From Serratia ficaria (lineage in GTDB: Bacteria; Pseudomonadota; Gammaproteobacteria; Enterobacterales; Enterobacteriaceae), in contig NZ_LT906479.1 of NCBI RefSeq assembly GCF_900187015.1, positions 4,960,001-5,024,000 on the forward strand: a DNA stretch of 64,000 bases, read 5' to 3'. Numbering within the stretch: position 1 is the first letter of the stretch; each line of letters begins with the position of its first letter. Positions 1-8,701 of this stretch are shown piece after piece. Made by a program: the position numbers and the translations under genes. Below the pieces are notes generated by a model. The model worked only from the letters and a program-made list of their open reading frames with translations, had not been told where the DNA came from and made no database searches.

Positions 1-1065
1 ACGCAGGGGGAAAGCGCCGGGGTGCGCAGCCGCCGCAAGCCCGGCTTGATCTGGGCCATCACGCCGTTCGACGCGCGCCGGGAAGGGAAGCAACGGCCTG
101 ACGACGCCGTTCAGCGTCACGTCGGCGAGCCCGGAGACAGCTGGGCGACGCTGCTGGCGACGGACGAGCGAGACTGCCGCCGCATGGCGGCTTATCTGGC
201 CGAGCAGGCGCGCCCGGCGTTAAAACAGGCGCGCATCCTTGAACGGCGGCAAGAGCTGCGGCGCGAACTGAAAGACAGCCTGCTCGGCAACTGGCTGACC
301 AGCCCGGACCCGCAGCGCGCCCGGCGCCTGCTGCGCGCACTGCAGGCGCAGGCCGGCGCGCATGGCGAACTGCTGGAATGGCTGCTGCCGCAGCGCGATG
401 CGCTGCGCCGGTTGTACCCACAGCCGCAGCCCCTCATGCCCGCACCGGTGGCCGCCGCCCCGCCGTTCGGCGTCGATGTCGACCTGTTCGGCGAGGAGCC
501 CGCCGCCGCACCGGCGGCGCATGGCGGCTCGCCGTTTGCCCAGCGGGTGTTCGCGGAGTGGGTCAATCACCTGCGCAATCTGCCGGATAACGCCCAACTG
601 TCGGCGCTGCTGGGCGTCGACAAACCCCAGTTGGAACTGTTGGCCGATGCCTTGATTACCGCCGCCGGCCGGCTGGAGATTGACGCCGCATTGGAACGCG
701 CATTGGCCGCCGCCGCGGGCGAGGATCGGCAGATTGGCCAGGCGCTGGCGATACTGGGCGATTTCGTCGCCTGGCTGGGCTTCCAGCAACGCGATGCGGC
801 GTCGCGCCCCGCCAGCCGCATCAATCACGGCCGGCCGATATTTAGCCCGCCGCCGCAGCCGGCGATCGACTGGGGCAATCAGCAGCGGTTGACCAAGCTG
901 GCGCCGACGGCGGCCACGCATGCCGCCTTTTATATCTACGACTGGCTGGTCGGCCTGCAAACCCTGCTGGCGGAGAATGCGGCCGCCGCCCCGGCGCTCG
1001 AGGCGGCGGCGCGTGCGGCGCTGGAGGAGAGGGTGGCAAGGATGTGCGACGAGGACGGCGCCTGA
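1..1065 (+). CDS. srfC: SrfC-like virulence factor, C-terminal part (cut by window edge)
   Basis: The frame is open from base 1, so the 5' part lies outside the window; 354 residues are visible. The segment near the start (GLIWAITPFDAR, then a VGEPGDSW stretch) matches what I recall of SrfC, the third protein of the enterobacterial srfABC cluster, whose members are about twice this long. The remainder is Ala/Arg-rich and helical with no catalytic motif that I can identify. The family's biochemical role is not settled; it is called a virulence effector because of PhoP- and SsrB-linked regulation in Salmonella. The internal GTG at 22 is not the true start. The next gene is on the opposite strand. 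Confidence 0.65.
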   Translation, partial: TQGESAGVRSRRKPGLIWAITPFDARREGKQRPDDAVQRHVGEPGDSWATLLATDERDCRRMAAYLAEQARPALKQARILERRQELRRELKDSLLGNWLTSPDPQRARRLLRALQAQAGAHGELLEWLLPQRDALRRLYPQPQPLMPAPVAAAPPFGVDVDLFGEEPAAAPAAHGGSPFAQRVFAEWVNHLRNLPDNAQLSALLGVDKPQLELLADALITAAGRLEIDAALERALAAAAGEDRQIGQALAILGDFVAWLGFQQRDAASRPASRINHGRPIFSPPPQPAIDWGNQQRLTKLAPTAATHAAFYIYDWLVGLQTLLAENAAAAPALEAAARAALEERVARMCDEDGA

Positions 1066-1112
1066 CATGCCGAGTCATTACGCATCCGCCCGAGGATAAA
1101 ACCCTGCGCCCA

Positions 1113-1192
1113 TTCAGCCTGCAGCAAATCGATCACATCGTACTGCGCGTCGCCCCCTTCAACGAGAGCGCACTGCCGGCGTATTTGCGACG
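1113..1192 (+). pseudogene. Possible remnant of a VOC/glyoxalase-family gene
   Basis: Between the srfC-like stop and the yhiN stop, one forward frame reads FSLQQIDHIVLRVA, which looks like the first beta strand of VOC (glyoxalase/dioxygenase) proteins. Family resemblance ends after about 14 residues and no conserved second strand or metal ligand follows. I read it as a decayed gene start. The match is short and could be chance. Confidence 0.25.
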
Positions 1193-1230
1193 CGGAGCCC
1201 GCCGCGGCGCGGGAGCGAGGGCGCTGGCCA

Positions 1231-2430
1231 TCAGCCGTCGACCGCCGCCAGCGCCTGCGCGCAGGCCCAGGCCGAGCTCCAGGCCCACTGGAAGTTGTAA
1301 CCGCCCAGCCACCCGGTCACATCCACCACTTCGCCGATAAAGTACAGGCCCGGCACCTTGCCGGCCTCCATGGTCTTGGAGGACAGCTCTTTGGTGTCGA
1401 CGCCGCCGATCGTCACTTCCGCGGTGCGGTAGCCTTCGGTGCCGTTCGGCTGCACCCGCCAGCTCTGCAGGCTGTCCACCAGCGCCGCCTGCTGCGCCGG
1501 GTTCAGCTGCTTCAGCGTGGCCTCCGGCAGTTGCCCCAGCGTCTGCAGGCACTCCACCAGCCGCTTCGGCAGGTGCAGCGCCAGGGTGTTTTTCAGGCTT
1601 TGGTTGGGGTGCGCCCGCCGTTGCTCGTCGAGGAAGGCCGCCAGATCGAGCGTCGGAAGTAAGTTAATGCTTACATGCTCGCCAGGATGCCAGTAGCTGG
1701 AAAGCTGCAATACCGCCGGGCCAGACAGCCCGCGGTGAGTGAACAGGATGCTTTCGCGGAAGCTGACTCCGTTTTCGGCGGTGATCACCGCCGGAACTGA
1801 GACGCCGGACAGCGTCTGCAGATGTTCCAGCAGCGGTTTATGCAGGGTAAAGGGCACCAGCGCGGCGCGCGTCGGCAACAGGTTCAGGCCAAACTGCTCC
1901 GCCAGCTTGTAGCCGAACGGCGACGCGCCCAGCCCCGGCATCGAAAGACCGCCGCTGGCCACCACAAGTGAGCGAGCGCTTACTTTTTCGCCATTCAGCG
2001 CCAGCTCGAAACCCTGTTCGGTTTTTTCCACGCTCAGCACCTCGCTGCGCAGGCGCGTCGTCACCTGGCCCAACTCGCACTCCTTGACCAGCAGCTCGAC
2101 CACCTGCTGCGCCGAATCGTCGCAGAACAGCTGCCCCAGGGTTTTTTCATGATAGGCGATGCCGTAGCGGTTGATCAGATCGATGAAATCCCACTGGGTG
2201 TAACGCGCCAGCGCAGATTTGCAAAAGTGCGGGTTATTCGACAGATAGGCCGCCGGTTCGGTGTACATATTGGTGAAGTTACAGCGTCCGCCGCCGGACA
2301 TCAGGATCTTGCGGCCCGGTTTTTTGCCGTTGTCGAGCAGCAGCACCCGGCGGCCGAGCTGCCCCGCCTGCGCGGCGCAAAACATGCCCGCGGCGCCCGC
2401 ACCTATTACTACGACATCAAACTGTTCCAC
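1231..2430 (-). CDS. yhiN: YhiN-like FAD-dependent oxidoreductase (BaiN/RdsA family)
   Basis: 399 residues, the length of E. coli YhiN. A GTG start at 2430 is chosen because it is preceded by a GAGAGG ribosome site and gives the family N-terminus VEQFDVVVIGAGAAG, the dinucleotide-binding loop; the longer frame to 2679 has no family resemblance upstream. A second family signature, GRKILMSGGGRCNFTN, follows near residue 45, and a GEVVDVTGWLGGYNFQ segment near the C-terminus closes the FAD site. The substrate is not established. It is divergent from pitA, as in other enterobacteria. Confidence 0.93.
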   Translation of the reverse strand: MEQFDVVVIGAGAAGMFCAAQAGQLGRRVLLLDNGKKPGRKILMSGGGRCNFTNMYTEPAAYLSNNPHFCKSALARYTQWDFIDLINRYGIAYHEKTLGQLFCDDSAQQVVELLVKECELGQVTTRLRSEVLSVEKTEQGFELALNGEKVSARSLVVASGGLSMPGLGASPFGYKLAEQFGLNLLPTRAALVPFTLHKPLLEHLQTLSGVSVPAVITAENGVSFRESILFTHRGLSGPAVLQLSSYWHPGEHVSINLLPTLDLAAFLDEQRRAHPNQSLKNTLALHLPKRLVECLQTLGQLPEATLKQLNPAQQAALVDSLQSWRVQPNGTEGYRTAEVTIGGVDTKELSSKTMEAGKVPGLYFIGEVVDVTGWLGGYNFQWAWSSAWACAQALAAVDG

Positions 2431-2797
2431 CTGCGCCTCTCTGTATATCCCCCGCATACTTGAAGCCGCAGCCCCTGGCTGGCTGGCCGCAACTCCAATT
2501 ATTTTGGGTGTAAAAACCACAATCGCGACAAAAGAGCGCCATGTTACGCCGTTTCGCCGCCGGTAACCGCTAAATTCACGGTGGCCGATTGTAAGGCCCC
2601 AGCGCCGCCAACGCCATAGTAAGAAAATATTACAGAGGTCAGATGAGCATAACAGGCTGATATTAAATATGTTTGTCACGACGCTGACGTCAATTCGTCA
2701 TATTTAAATCAAAAAAACGTCATATTTTCCTTTTCCCCGGGCCCGGTTGTCACTGATAATGCGCGGCGTTCATGTCCACAAACCTGGCGTAACGCTT
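2431..2797. other. Intergenic region between yhiN and pitA
   Basis: This divergent promoter region becomes AT-rich towards pitA. It contains two CGTCATATTT repeats about 25 bp apart (near 2696 and 2729). I see no RNA gene and no convincing Pho box, because PhoB repeats are spaced 11 bp. Confidence 0.4.
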
Positions 2798-4300
2798 ATG
2801 CTGCATTTGTTCGCTGGCCTGGATTTCCATACCGGCCTGATGTTAATTCTCGCATTGTTGTTCGTGTTGTTTTATGAGGCCATCAACGGCTTTCATGATA
2901 CGGCCAATGCGGTTGCTACAGTAATCTATACCCGTGCCATGCGTTCGCAACTTGCGGTCGTCATGGCGGGCTTGTTCAACTTTCTTGGCGTGATGCTCGG
3001 CGGTTTGAGTGTTGCCTACGCCATTGTCCATTTGCTGCCTACCGATCTGTTGTTGAACGTCAGTTCAGCACACGGATTAGCCATGGTGTTCTCCATGCTG
3101 TTGGCGGCGATCATCTGGAACCTCGGCACCTGGTATTTCGGTCTGCCGGCCTCCAGCTCCCATACGCTGATCGGCGCAATCATCGGTGTCGGTTTAACCA
3201 ACGCCCTGATGACCCACACTTCGGTGGTGGATGCGCTCAACGTCCCGAAAATGATCGGTATTTTCCTGTCATTGCTCATTTCGCCGCTGGTCGGCATGAT
3301 GGTCGCCGGGCTGATGGTGTTCGCCTTGCGCCGCTATTGGAGCGGCACCAAGAAACGCCAGCGTATCCACATGACCCCGGCGGAACGCGAAAAGGTCGAC
3401 GGCAAACGCAAGCCGCCGTTCTGGACCCGTATCGCGCTGATCCTGTCGGCGATTGGCGTCAGCTTCTCGCACGGCGCCAACGACGGCCAGAAAGGCATCG
3501 GCCTGATTATGCTGGTGCTGATCGGCGTTGCGCCGGCCGGCTTCGTGGTCAATATGAATGCAACCGGTTATGACATCACCCGTACGCGGGATGCCGTCAC
3601 CCACCTGCAGCAATATTACCAGCAGCACGGCGACGCGCTGGCGCACGTGGTGTCCCTGACGCCGCTGGTGCCGAGCCCGGATCAGGAAGCCGCGCCTAAC
3701 CAGCCGGTCGAGTTCCACTGCGACAGCTCCCGCGCCATGCCGGCGATTGAGCTGACGCAGGGCATGCTGAACAACCTGCAGAGCTACGACCAGCTGACGG
3801 TAGAACAGCGCAGCCATCTGCGCCGCCTGCTGATGTGCGTCACCGACACTGCGGACAAGGTCGCCAAACTGCCGGAAACCTCCGCGGCCGACCAGCGCTT
3901 CCTGAAGAACCTGCGTCAGGATCTGCTGCAGACCGTTGAGTATGCGCCGCTGTGGATCATCGTCGCGGTAGCGCTGGCGCTGTCGCTCGGCACCATGGTT
4001 GGCTGGAAACGCGTGGCCACCACCATCGGCGAGAAGATCGGCAAGAAAGGCATGACCTACGCCCAGGGCGTGTCGGCCCAAATGACCGCCGCGCTGTCGA
4101 TTGGCGTGGCCAGCTATACCGGCATGCCGGTCTCCACCACCCACGTGCTGTCTTCGGCGGTTGCCGGGACGATGATCGTGGACGGCGGCGGCGTGCAAAG
4201 CAAAACCGTGAAGAACATCCTGTTGGCCTGGTTACTGACCCTGCCAATCTCGATTCTGCTCTCCGGCGGGCTGTATTGGTTGGCGCTGAAGGTGATTTAA
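2798..4300 (+). CDS. pitA: PitA low-affinity inorganic phosphate/metal transporter
   Basis: 500 residues (E. coli PitA 499). This inner-membrane proton symporter takes up phosphate as a neutral metal-phosphate complex. The start at 2798 gives [13 protein letters not shown], aligning with the E. coli N-terminus; the frame extends 17 codons upstream but without homology. Both inverted PiT signatures are visible: [11 protein letters not shown] near residue 34 and [13 protein letters not shown] near residue 230, plus SSSHTLIGA and STTHVLSS in the two halves. A large cytoplasmic loop lies at about residues 265-385. A hairpin terminator follows the stop. Confidence 0.97.
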   Translation: MLHLFAGLDFHTGLMLILALLFVLFYEAINGFHDTANAVATVIYTRAMRSQLAVVMAGLFNFLGVMLGGLSVAYAIVHLLPTDLLLNVSSAHGLAMVFSMLLAAIIWNLGTWYFGLPASSSHTLIGAIIGVGLTNALMTHTSVVDALNVPKMIGIFLSLLISPLVGMMVAGLMVFALRRYWSGTKKRQRIHMTPAEREKVDGKRKPPFWTRIALILSAIGVSFSHGANDGQKGIGLIMLVLIGVAPAGFVVNMNATGYDITRTRDAVTHLQQYYQQHGDALAHVVSLTPLVPSPDQEAAPNQPVEFHCDSSRAMPAIELTQGMLNNLQSYDQLTVEQRSHLRRLLMCVTDTADKVAKLPETSAADQRFLKNLRQDLLQTVEYAPLWIIVAVALALSLGTMVGWKRVATTIGEKIGKKGMTYAQGVSAQMTAALSIGVASYTGMPVSTTHVLSSAVAGTMIVDGGGVQSKTVKNILLAWLLTLPISILLSGGLYWLALKVI

Positions 4301-4320
4301 GCCCTTCACAGCATGAGAAA

Positions 4321-4347
4321 GGCGGCCAGGATGGCCGCCTTTTTTTT
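4321..4347 (+). terminator. Rho-independent terminator of pitA
   Basis: A perfect 7-bp stem (GGCGGCC/GGCCGCC) with a 5-nt loop is followed by eight T residues, 20 bp after the pitA stop. Confidence 0.9.
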
Positions 4348-4374
4348 GCCCTTCGCCGAGGAAACCGGCGGGAG

Positions 4375-4710
4375 TCAATACCAGATCATCATCGCAATCA
4401 GGCTGATGACCACCAGGCCGCACAGGGCCGAGGTCAGCATAAACTGCCCGCGCACCCGCTCGCAGCGGCGGATAAATTCCGGATCGTGATGCTCGACATA
4501 GCGCTGCGCAAAGATATAACGCACCAGCCTCAGTTGCTTGCTGGGCTGCCCGTGGGCGGTGAAGAAACCGCCGCCGTCGACGTATTGGTACAGCAGCGGG
4601 TCGCAGCCGCGCAGAACCACCAGCAGCGCACGCAGAGAAGAGTAATACCGCACCATGTTTACCACACACACCACACATAAAGCCCAAAACAGCGCGACGG
4701 TACTGATCAT
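4375..4710 (-). CDS. uspB: UspB universal stress protein B
   Basis: 111 residues, collinear with E. coli UspB throughout ([15 protein letters not shown] at the start, [18 protein letters not shown] in the middle). Two membrane segments lie at the ends, about residues 2-20 and 90-110. In E. coli it is an RpoS-dependent stationary-phase membrane protein linked to ethanol tolerance. It is divergent from uspA and convergent with pitA, the conserved enterobacterial arrangement. Confidence 0.96.
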   Translation of the reverse strand: MISTVALFWALCVVCVVNMVRYYSSLRALLVVLRGCDPLLYQYVDGGGFFTAHGQPSKQLRLVRYIFAQRYVEHHDPEFIRRCERVRGQFMLTSALCGLVVISLIAMMIWY

Positions 4711-5329
4711 GATAGCCCCCTCAAGGCGTGGTTATCCGCGGCAATCCGCCGGGTCCAACCGCCCTACCTCTATACCCAATACTCTGCTGGAGCATACCGC
4801 TCCCATCCCCTTTTGCACCGCACGGGCCAGACGCATAACCCACGGCCTCTGAAGAAGGGTCATCGCCACGCAGGCTGCATAGTCAGCGCGATCCCGCCAG
4901 AGGAGAAATGATAAGGCCCATATTCATCATTGTAGGTTAATGAAACGCAAACTGGCCTGAGCAGTAGATAAAATTTACCGCAACGCGCCGATTTGTCATC
5001 TGCCGATGGGTTATAAGTGATAACCGCGCCGCCGGACGACGCCCGGCATTTTCCACTGCCTGATGGGGGTTTTGGGACTATACTCTGTGTAAGAACGCTT
5101 ATAATTCAAGCGGTCAGACCGCTCAAGACCGCATAAACAATAGGTTTTTCTGCCGTCCGGGTGTAAAACTGAACGAGTTGAAATGGCAAGATTTTTGATG
5201 CGGCGCAGTGTGATCGCCCCAACATATCATTACGTTATCCGAATGATACTATGAAACCAAAAGCGTCAGGCTGGTACATGGAACGCCTGCTAACCCTTTA
5301 ATCGGCAGTATTATGGAAGGAGTATTCTC
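4711..5329. other. Long uspB-uspA intergenic region
   Basis: 619 bp without a credible gene. A TATACT -10-like hexamer at 5079-5084 faces uspA but lacks a good -35. The 5' leader of uspA would be long if that promoter is used. The uspA ribosome site AAGGAG lies just before the ATG. I see no hairpin/T-tract within it. Confidence 0.4.
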
Positions 5330-5776
5330 ATGGCTTACAAACACATTCTGATTGCGGTAGACCTGTCCCCGGAAAGCAAAATTCTGGTGGAGAAAGCCGT
5401 ATCTATGGCGCGCCCCTACAACGCCAAAGTTTCCCTGATCCACGTAGATGTCAACTATTCCGACCTGTACACCGGCCTGATCGACGTCAACCTTGGCGAC
5501 ATGCAAAAGCGCATTTCCGAGGAAACCCACCAGGCGCTGACCGAGCTGTCGCAGAACGCCGGCTACCCGATTACCGAGACCCTGAGCGGCAGCGGCGATC
5601 TGGCGCAGGTGCTGGTGGACGCCATCAAGAAATACGATATGGACCTGGTGCTGTGCGGCCACCACCAGGACTTCTGGAGCAAGCTGATGTCCTCCGCGCG
5701 CCAGCTGATCAACACCGTGCATATCGACATGCTGATCGTGCCGCTGCGCGATGAAGAAGAGGCGGAAGATAACTAA
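5330..5776 (+). CDS. uspA: Universal stress protein A
   Basis: 148 residues, nearly identical to E. coli UspA over its full length (144 aa) with a few extra acidic C-terminal residues (EEEAEDN). It is a cytoplasmic dimeric UspA-fold protein induced on growth arrest. The sequence begins [16 protein letters not shown] and shows the [18 protein letters not shown] helix typical of this subgroup, which does not carry the ATP-binding G-2x-G-9x-G(S/T) pattern. AAGGAG lies 8 bp before the ATG. A strong terminator follows. Confidence 0.98.
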   Translation: MAYKHILIAVDLSPESKILVEKAVSMARPYNAKVSLIHVDVNYSDLYTGLIDVNLGDMQKRISEETHQALTELSQNAGYPITETLSGSGDLAQVLVDAIKKYDMDLVLCGHHQDFWSKLMSSARQLINTVHIDMLIVPLRDEEEAEDN

Positions 5777-5798
5777 GCCTCTGCCGAACCCGCTCGCC

Positions 5799-5824
5799 AA
5801 CGCCCGCCCCTCGCGGGCGTTTTT
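5799..5824 (+). terminator. Terminator of uspA
   Basis: AACGCCCGC and GCGGGCGTT form a 9-bp stem around a short C-rich loop, followed by a T run. Confidence 0.9.
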
Positions 5825-5972
5825 CATTCCGCCTGTCTGATTAATCGCTTGATAATCAACCGCCCCCCGGTGATATAGTCGCTAAAGACACAACATCACT
5901 CCCCCGGACATCGCCTATACCCATATTTATAAAAAAAGCGGGGGGACATTTAATGCCAGAAGGAGCTAATCC

Positions 5973-7316
5973 ATGGAACATGCCGTATCGGTCGAATCTT
6001 TCCTGTCCTCGCTGCAGCGCCACAGCCCCCACCAACCGGAGTATTTGCAGGCGGTGAGGGAGGTTTTCACCTCGCTGTGGCCGTTTATCGAACGCAACCC
6101 GCACTATCGCGAGCAGGCGCTGCTGGAACGCCTGGTGGAGCCGGAGCGCGTCATCCAGTTCCGCGTCAGCTGGGTCGACGATCGCGGCCAGGTACAGGTC
6201 AACCGCGCCTGGCGCGTGCAGTTCAGCTCGGCTATCGGCCCCTATAAGGGCGGCATGCGCTTTCATCCGTCGGTGAACCTGTCGATTCTGAAGTTTCTCG
6301 GCTTCGAGCAAACCTTCAAAAATGCGCTGACCACCCTGCCGATGGGCGGCGGCAAAGGCGGCGCCGACTTCGATCCCAAAGGGAAAAGCCAGGGCGAAAT
6401 CATGCGTTTTTGCCAGGCGCTGATGACCGAGCTGTACCGTCACCTGGGGCCGGACACCGACGTGCCCGCCGGGGATATCGGCGTTGGCGGCCGTGAGGTC
6501 GGCTTTATGGCCGGCATGATGAAGAAGCTGTCCAACAACACCGCCTGCGTGTTTACCGGCAAGGGACTGTCCTTCGGCGGCAGCCTGATCCGCCCCGAGG
6601 CGACCGGCTATGGCCTGGTGTATTTCACCGACGCCATGCTGCAGCGTCACGGGCTGGGTTTTGAGGGCATGCGGGTGGCGGTGTCCGGCTCCGGCAACGT
6701 GGCGCAGTACACCATCGAAAAAGCGCTGGAGCTGGACGCGCGGGTCATTACCGTCTCGGACTCGGGCGGCACGCTGGTCGACGAGGCCGGCTTCACCACC
6801 GAAAAGCTGGCGCACCTGGCCGAGATCAAAAACCAGCGCTACGGCCGGGTCGAGGATTACGCCCGCGAGCGCGGCCTGACCTATCTGGCCGGCCAACAGC
6901 CGTGGGGCGTGCCGGTGGATATCGCCCTGCCGTGCGCCACCCAGAACGAACTGGACCTGGAGGCGGCGCAAACGCTGATCCGCAACGGGGTGAAAGCGGT
7001 GGCGGAAGGCGCCAATATGCCGACCACCATCCAGGCCACCGACGCCTTCCTCGACGCCGGCGTGCTGTTCGCGCCGGGCAAGGCGGCCAACGCCGGCGGG
7101 GTGGCCACTTCGGGGCTGGAGATGGCGCAAAACGCCGCGCGCCTCGGCTGGCGGGCGGAGAAAGTGGATGTACGTTTACAACATATCATGGCGGATATTC
7201 ATCACGCCTGCGTGGAATACGGCGGTGAAGGCAAGCAAACCCACTACGTGCACGGCGCCAATATCGCCGGTTTCGTCAAGGTGGCCGACGCCATGCTGGC
7301 GCAGGGGGTGCTCTGA
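5973..7316 (+). CDS. gdhA: NADP-specific glutamate dehydrogenase
   Basis: 447 residues, the same as E. coli GdhA. It catalyses reductive amination of 2-oxoglutarate to glutamate with NADPH and ammonium, as a cytoplasmic hexamer. The catalytic-lysine region is clear (LPMGGGKGGADFDPKG, near residues 125-140), as are the glutamate-binding GPYKGGMRFHPSVN segment and the nucleotide loop SGSGNVAQY. AAGGAG lies 7 bp before the ATG. Its own terminator follows, so it is not part of the sugar operon downstream. In E. coli the gene sits elsewhere; here gdhA and the sugar operon occupy the place of dtpB between uspA and rsmJ. Confidence 0.97.
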   Translation: MEHAVSVESFLSSLQRHSPHQPEYLQAVREVFTSLWPFIERNPHYREQALLERLVEPERVIQFRVSWVDDRGQVQVNRAWRVQFSSAIGPYKGGMRFHPSVNLSILKFLGFEQTFKNALTTLPMGGGKGGADFDPKGKSQGEIMRFCQALMTELYRHLGPDTDVPAGDIGVGGREVGFMAGMMKKLSNNTACVFTGKGLSFGGSLIRPEATGYGLVYFTDAMLQRHGLGFEGMRVAVSGSGNVAQYTIEKALELDARVITVSDSGGTLVDEAGFTTEKLAHLAEIKNQRYGRVEDYARERGLTYLAGQQPWGVPVDIALPCATQNELDLEAAQTLIRNGVKAVAEGANMPTTIQATDAFLDAGVLFAPGKAANAGGVATSGLEMAQNAARLGWRAEKVDVRLQHIMADIHHACVEYGGEGKQTHYVHGANIAGFVKVADAMLAQGVL

Positions 7317-7360
7317 CCTGCCGACAAGGTGATCTTGTTCACACATCCGTTAAATGTTGC

Positions 7361-7388
7361 AATGCCGGCGACGACGCCGGCATTTTTT
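7361..7388 (+). terminator. Terminator of gdhA
   Basis: A perfect 10-bp stem AATGCCGGCG/CGCCGGCATT with an ACGA loop and a T run, 45 bp after gdhA. Confidence 0.92.
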
Positions 7389-7434
7389 CCCGCTTTGTTC
7401 AACGCCAATGGTTGCAATTATGTTATCAATAATC

Positions 7435-7481
7435 ATTTAACATGTTAAATAAATGACTATTTAACGTGGTAAAATTACCAC
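7435..7481. promoter_or_regulatory. Paired palindromes upstream of the sugar operon (candidate operators)
   Basis: 7435-7450 is a perfect 16-bp palindrome (ATTTAACATGTTAAAT). 7466-7481 is a second inverted repeat with perfect 7-bp arms GTGGTAA/TTACCAC around two bases. Both lie in an AT-rich stretch 165-210 bp before the first gene. An imperfect CRP-like element (AATGTG-N7-CACATT, spacer one base short) lies at about 7534-7552. No regulator gene is linked to the operon, so the binding protein is unknown. Confidence 0.45.
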
Positions 7482-7644
7482 CTCAAAATTATTAAACATT
7501 TAATTAACATTAAAACCGTCATTATTTCACTCCAATGTGCGCAGATCACATTTCGTTAACTTCGGTTACGCCCCCCCTTCCATTCCTTTGTAATCTGCAT
7601 CGGTGGAAAAACCGCCACCCCTACAGATAAAAAAGGTACCGCTA

Positions 7645-8631
7645 ATGAAATTTAACCTCGCATTATTGAATGCATGTGTGGTTTCTGCGTGCATGTTATC
7701 GACAACACCTGTTTTCGCCGCTGATAAGTACGAGATCGCCGTGGTCGCCAAAGTGACCGGCATTCCGTGGTTCAACCGTATGGAAGTGGGCGTGAACGAG
7801 GCGGCGAAAAAGCTCGACGTCAACGCCTACCAGACCGGCCCTTCCACGCCGGACCCGGCCGCGCAGGTCAAGGTGATTGAGGATCTGATCGCCAAAAACG
7901 TCAACGCCATCATCGTGGTGCCGAACGACGCCAAGGTGCTGGAGCCGGTGCTGAAAAAGGCGCGCGACAAAGGCATCGTGGTGCTGACCCATGAATCTCC
8001 TGACCAGCAGATCGGCCAGTGGGATATCGAAACCATCGACAGCGAGAAATACGCGCAGGCCAACGTCGATGAGCTGGCGAAAGACATGGGCGGCAAGGGC
8101 GGCTACGCGATCTACGTCGGTTCGCTGACCGTGCCGCTGCACAACGCCTGGGCCGATTCCGCCATCAAGTACCAGAAAGCCAAATATCCGGACATGTTCG
8201 AAGTCACCTCGCGCCTGCCGGTGGCCGAAAGCATCGACAAATCCTACGCCACCACGCTGGACCTGATGAAAACCTATCCGCAGATGAAGGGCATCATCGG
8301 CTTCGGTTCGCTCGGCCCGATCGGCGCCGGCCAGGCGGTGGCCAAGAAGCGCGCCAAGGACAAGATTGCGGTGGTGGGCATCGCCATGCCGGCGCAGGCC
8401 GCCCCTTACCTGATGCGCGGCGACATCAAGAAAGCGCTGCTGTGGGATCCGAAAGACGCCGGCTACGCGCTGGTGACGGTGGCGGATCGGCTGCTGCAGG
8501 GCAAGGAAGTGACCCAAGATCTGTCGATAGAGGGCCTGGGCAAGGCCGATGTCGATATGGAACACAAAGTGATTCGGTTCAATAAAATTCTGGAAGTGAC
8601 CAAAGATAACGCCAAATCGCTCGGTTTTTAA
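7645..8631 (+). CDS. Sugar ABC transporter periplasmic binding protein (LsrB/RbsB-like)
   Basis: 328 residues with a signal peptide ending VFAADKYE near residue 24. It belongs to the type-I periplasmic binding fold (peripla_BP_4, which includes LsrB and RbsB): KYEIAVVAKVTGIPWFNRM at the first strand, VIEDLIAKNVNAIIVVPND in the N-lobe and a VVGIAMP segment in the C-lobe. The start at 7645 is preferred over 7603 because it gives a proper signal peptide and has AAGGT upstream. It is the first gene of a six-gene operon. The LsrB-like look does not prove an AI-2 ligand: no lsrK, lsrF or lsrG is present, and the downstream kinase points to a pentulose or related sugar. Confidence 0.88.
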   Translation: MKFNLALLNACVVSACMLSTTPVFAADKYEIAVVAKVTGIPWFNRMEVGVNEAAKKLDVNAYQTGPSTPDPAAQVKVIEDLIAKNVNAIIVVPNDAKVLEPVLKKARDKGIVVLTHESPDQQIGQWDIETIDSEKYAQANVDELAKDMGGKGGYAIYVGSLTVPLHNAWADSAIKYQKAKYPDMFEVTSRLPVAESIDKSYATTLDLMKTYPQMKGIIGFGSLGPIGAGQAVAKKRAKDKIAVVGIAMPAQAAPYLMRGDIKKALLWDPKDAGYALVTVADRLLQGKEVTQDLSIEGLGKADVDMEHKVIRFNKILEVTKDNAKSLGF

Positions 8632-8701
8632 TTCATTAGCCACACCGGGAAAATCCATAGCGGCTGCGCGTGCCGCCGCTATGCAAACACAGGTTAACGT
8701 T

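Noticed and set aside
2696..2738. Repeated CGTCATATTT as a Pho box before pitA
   Set aside because: The repeats are about 25 bp apart, not the 11-bp spacing of PhoB sites.
7534..7552. CRP-like site AATGTG-N7-CACATT before the sugar operon
   Set aside because: The spacer is one base short of the CRP consensus, so I mention it only as a weak possibility.
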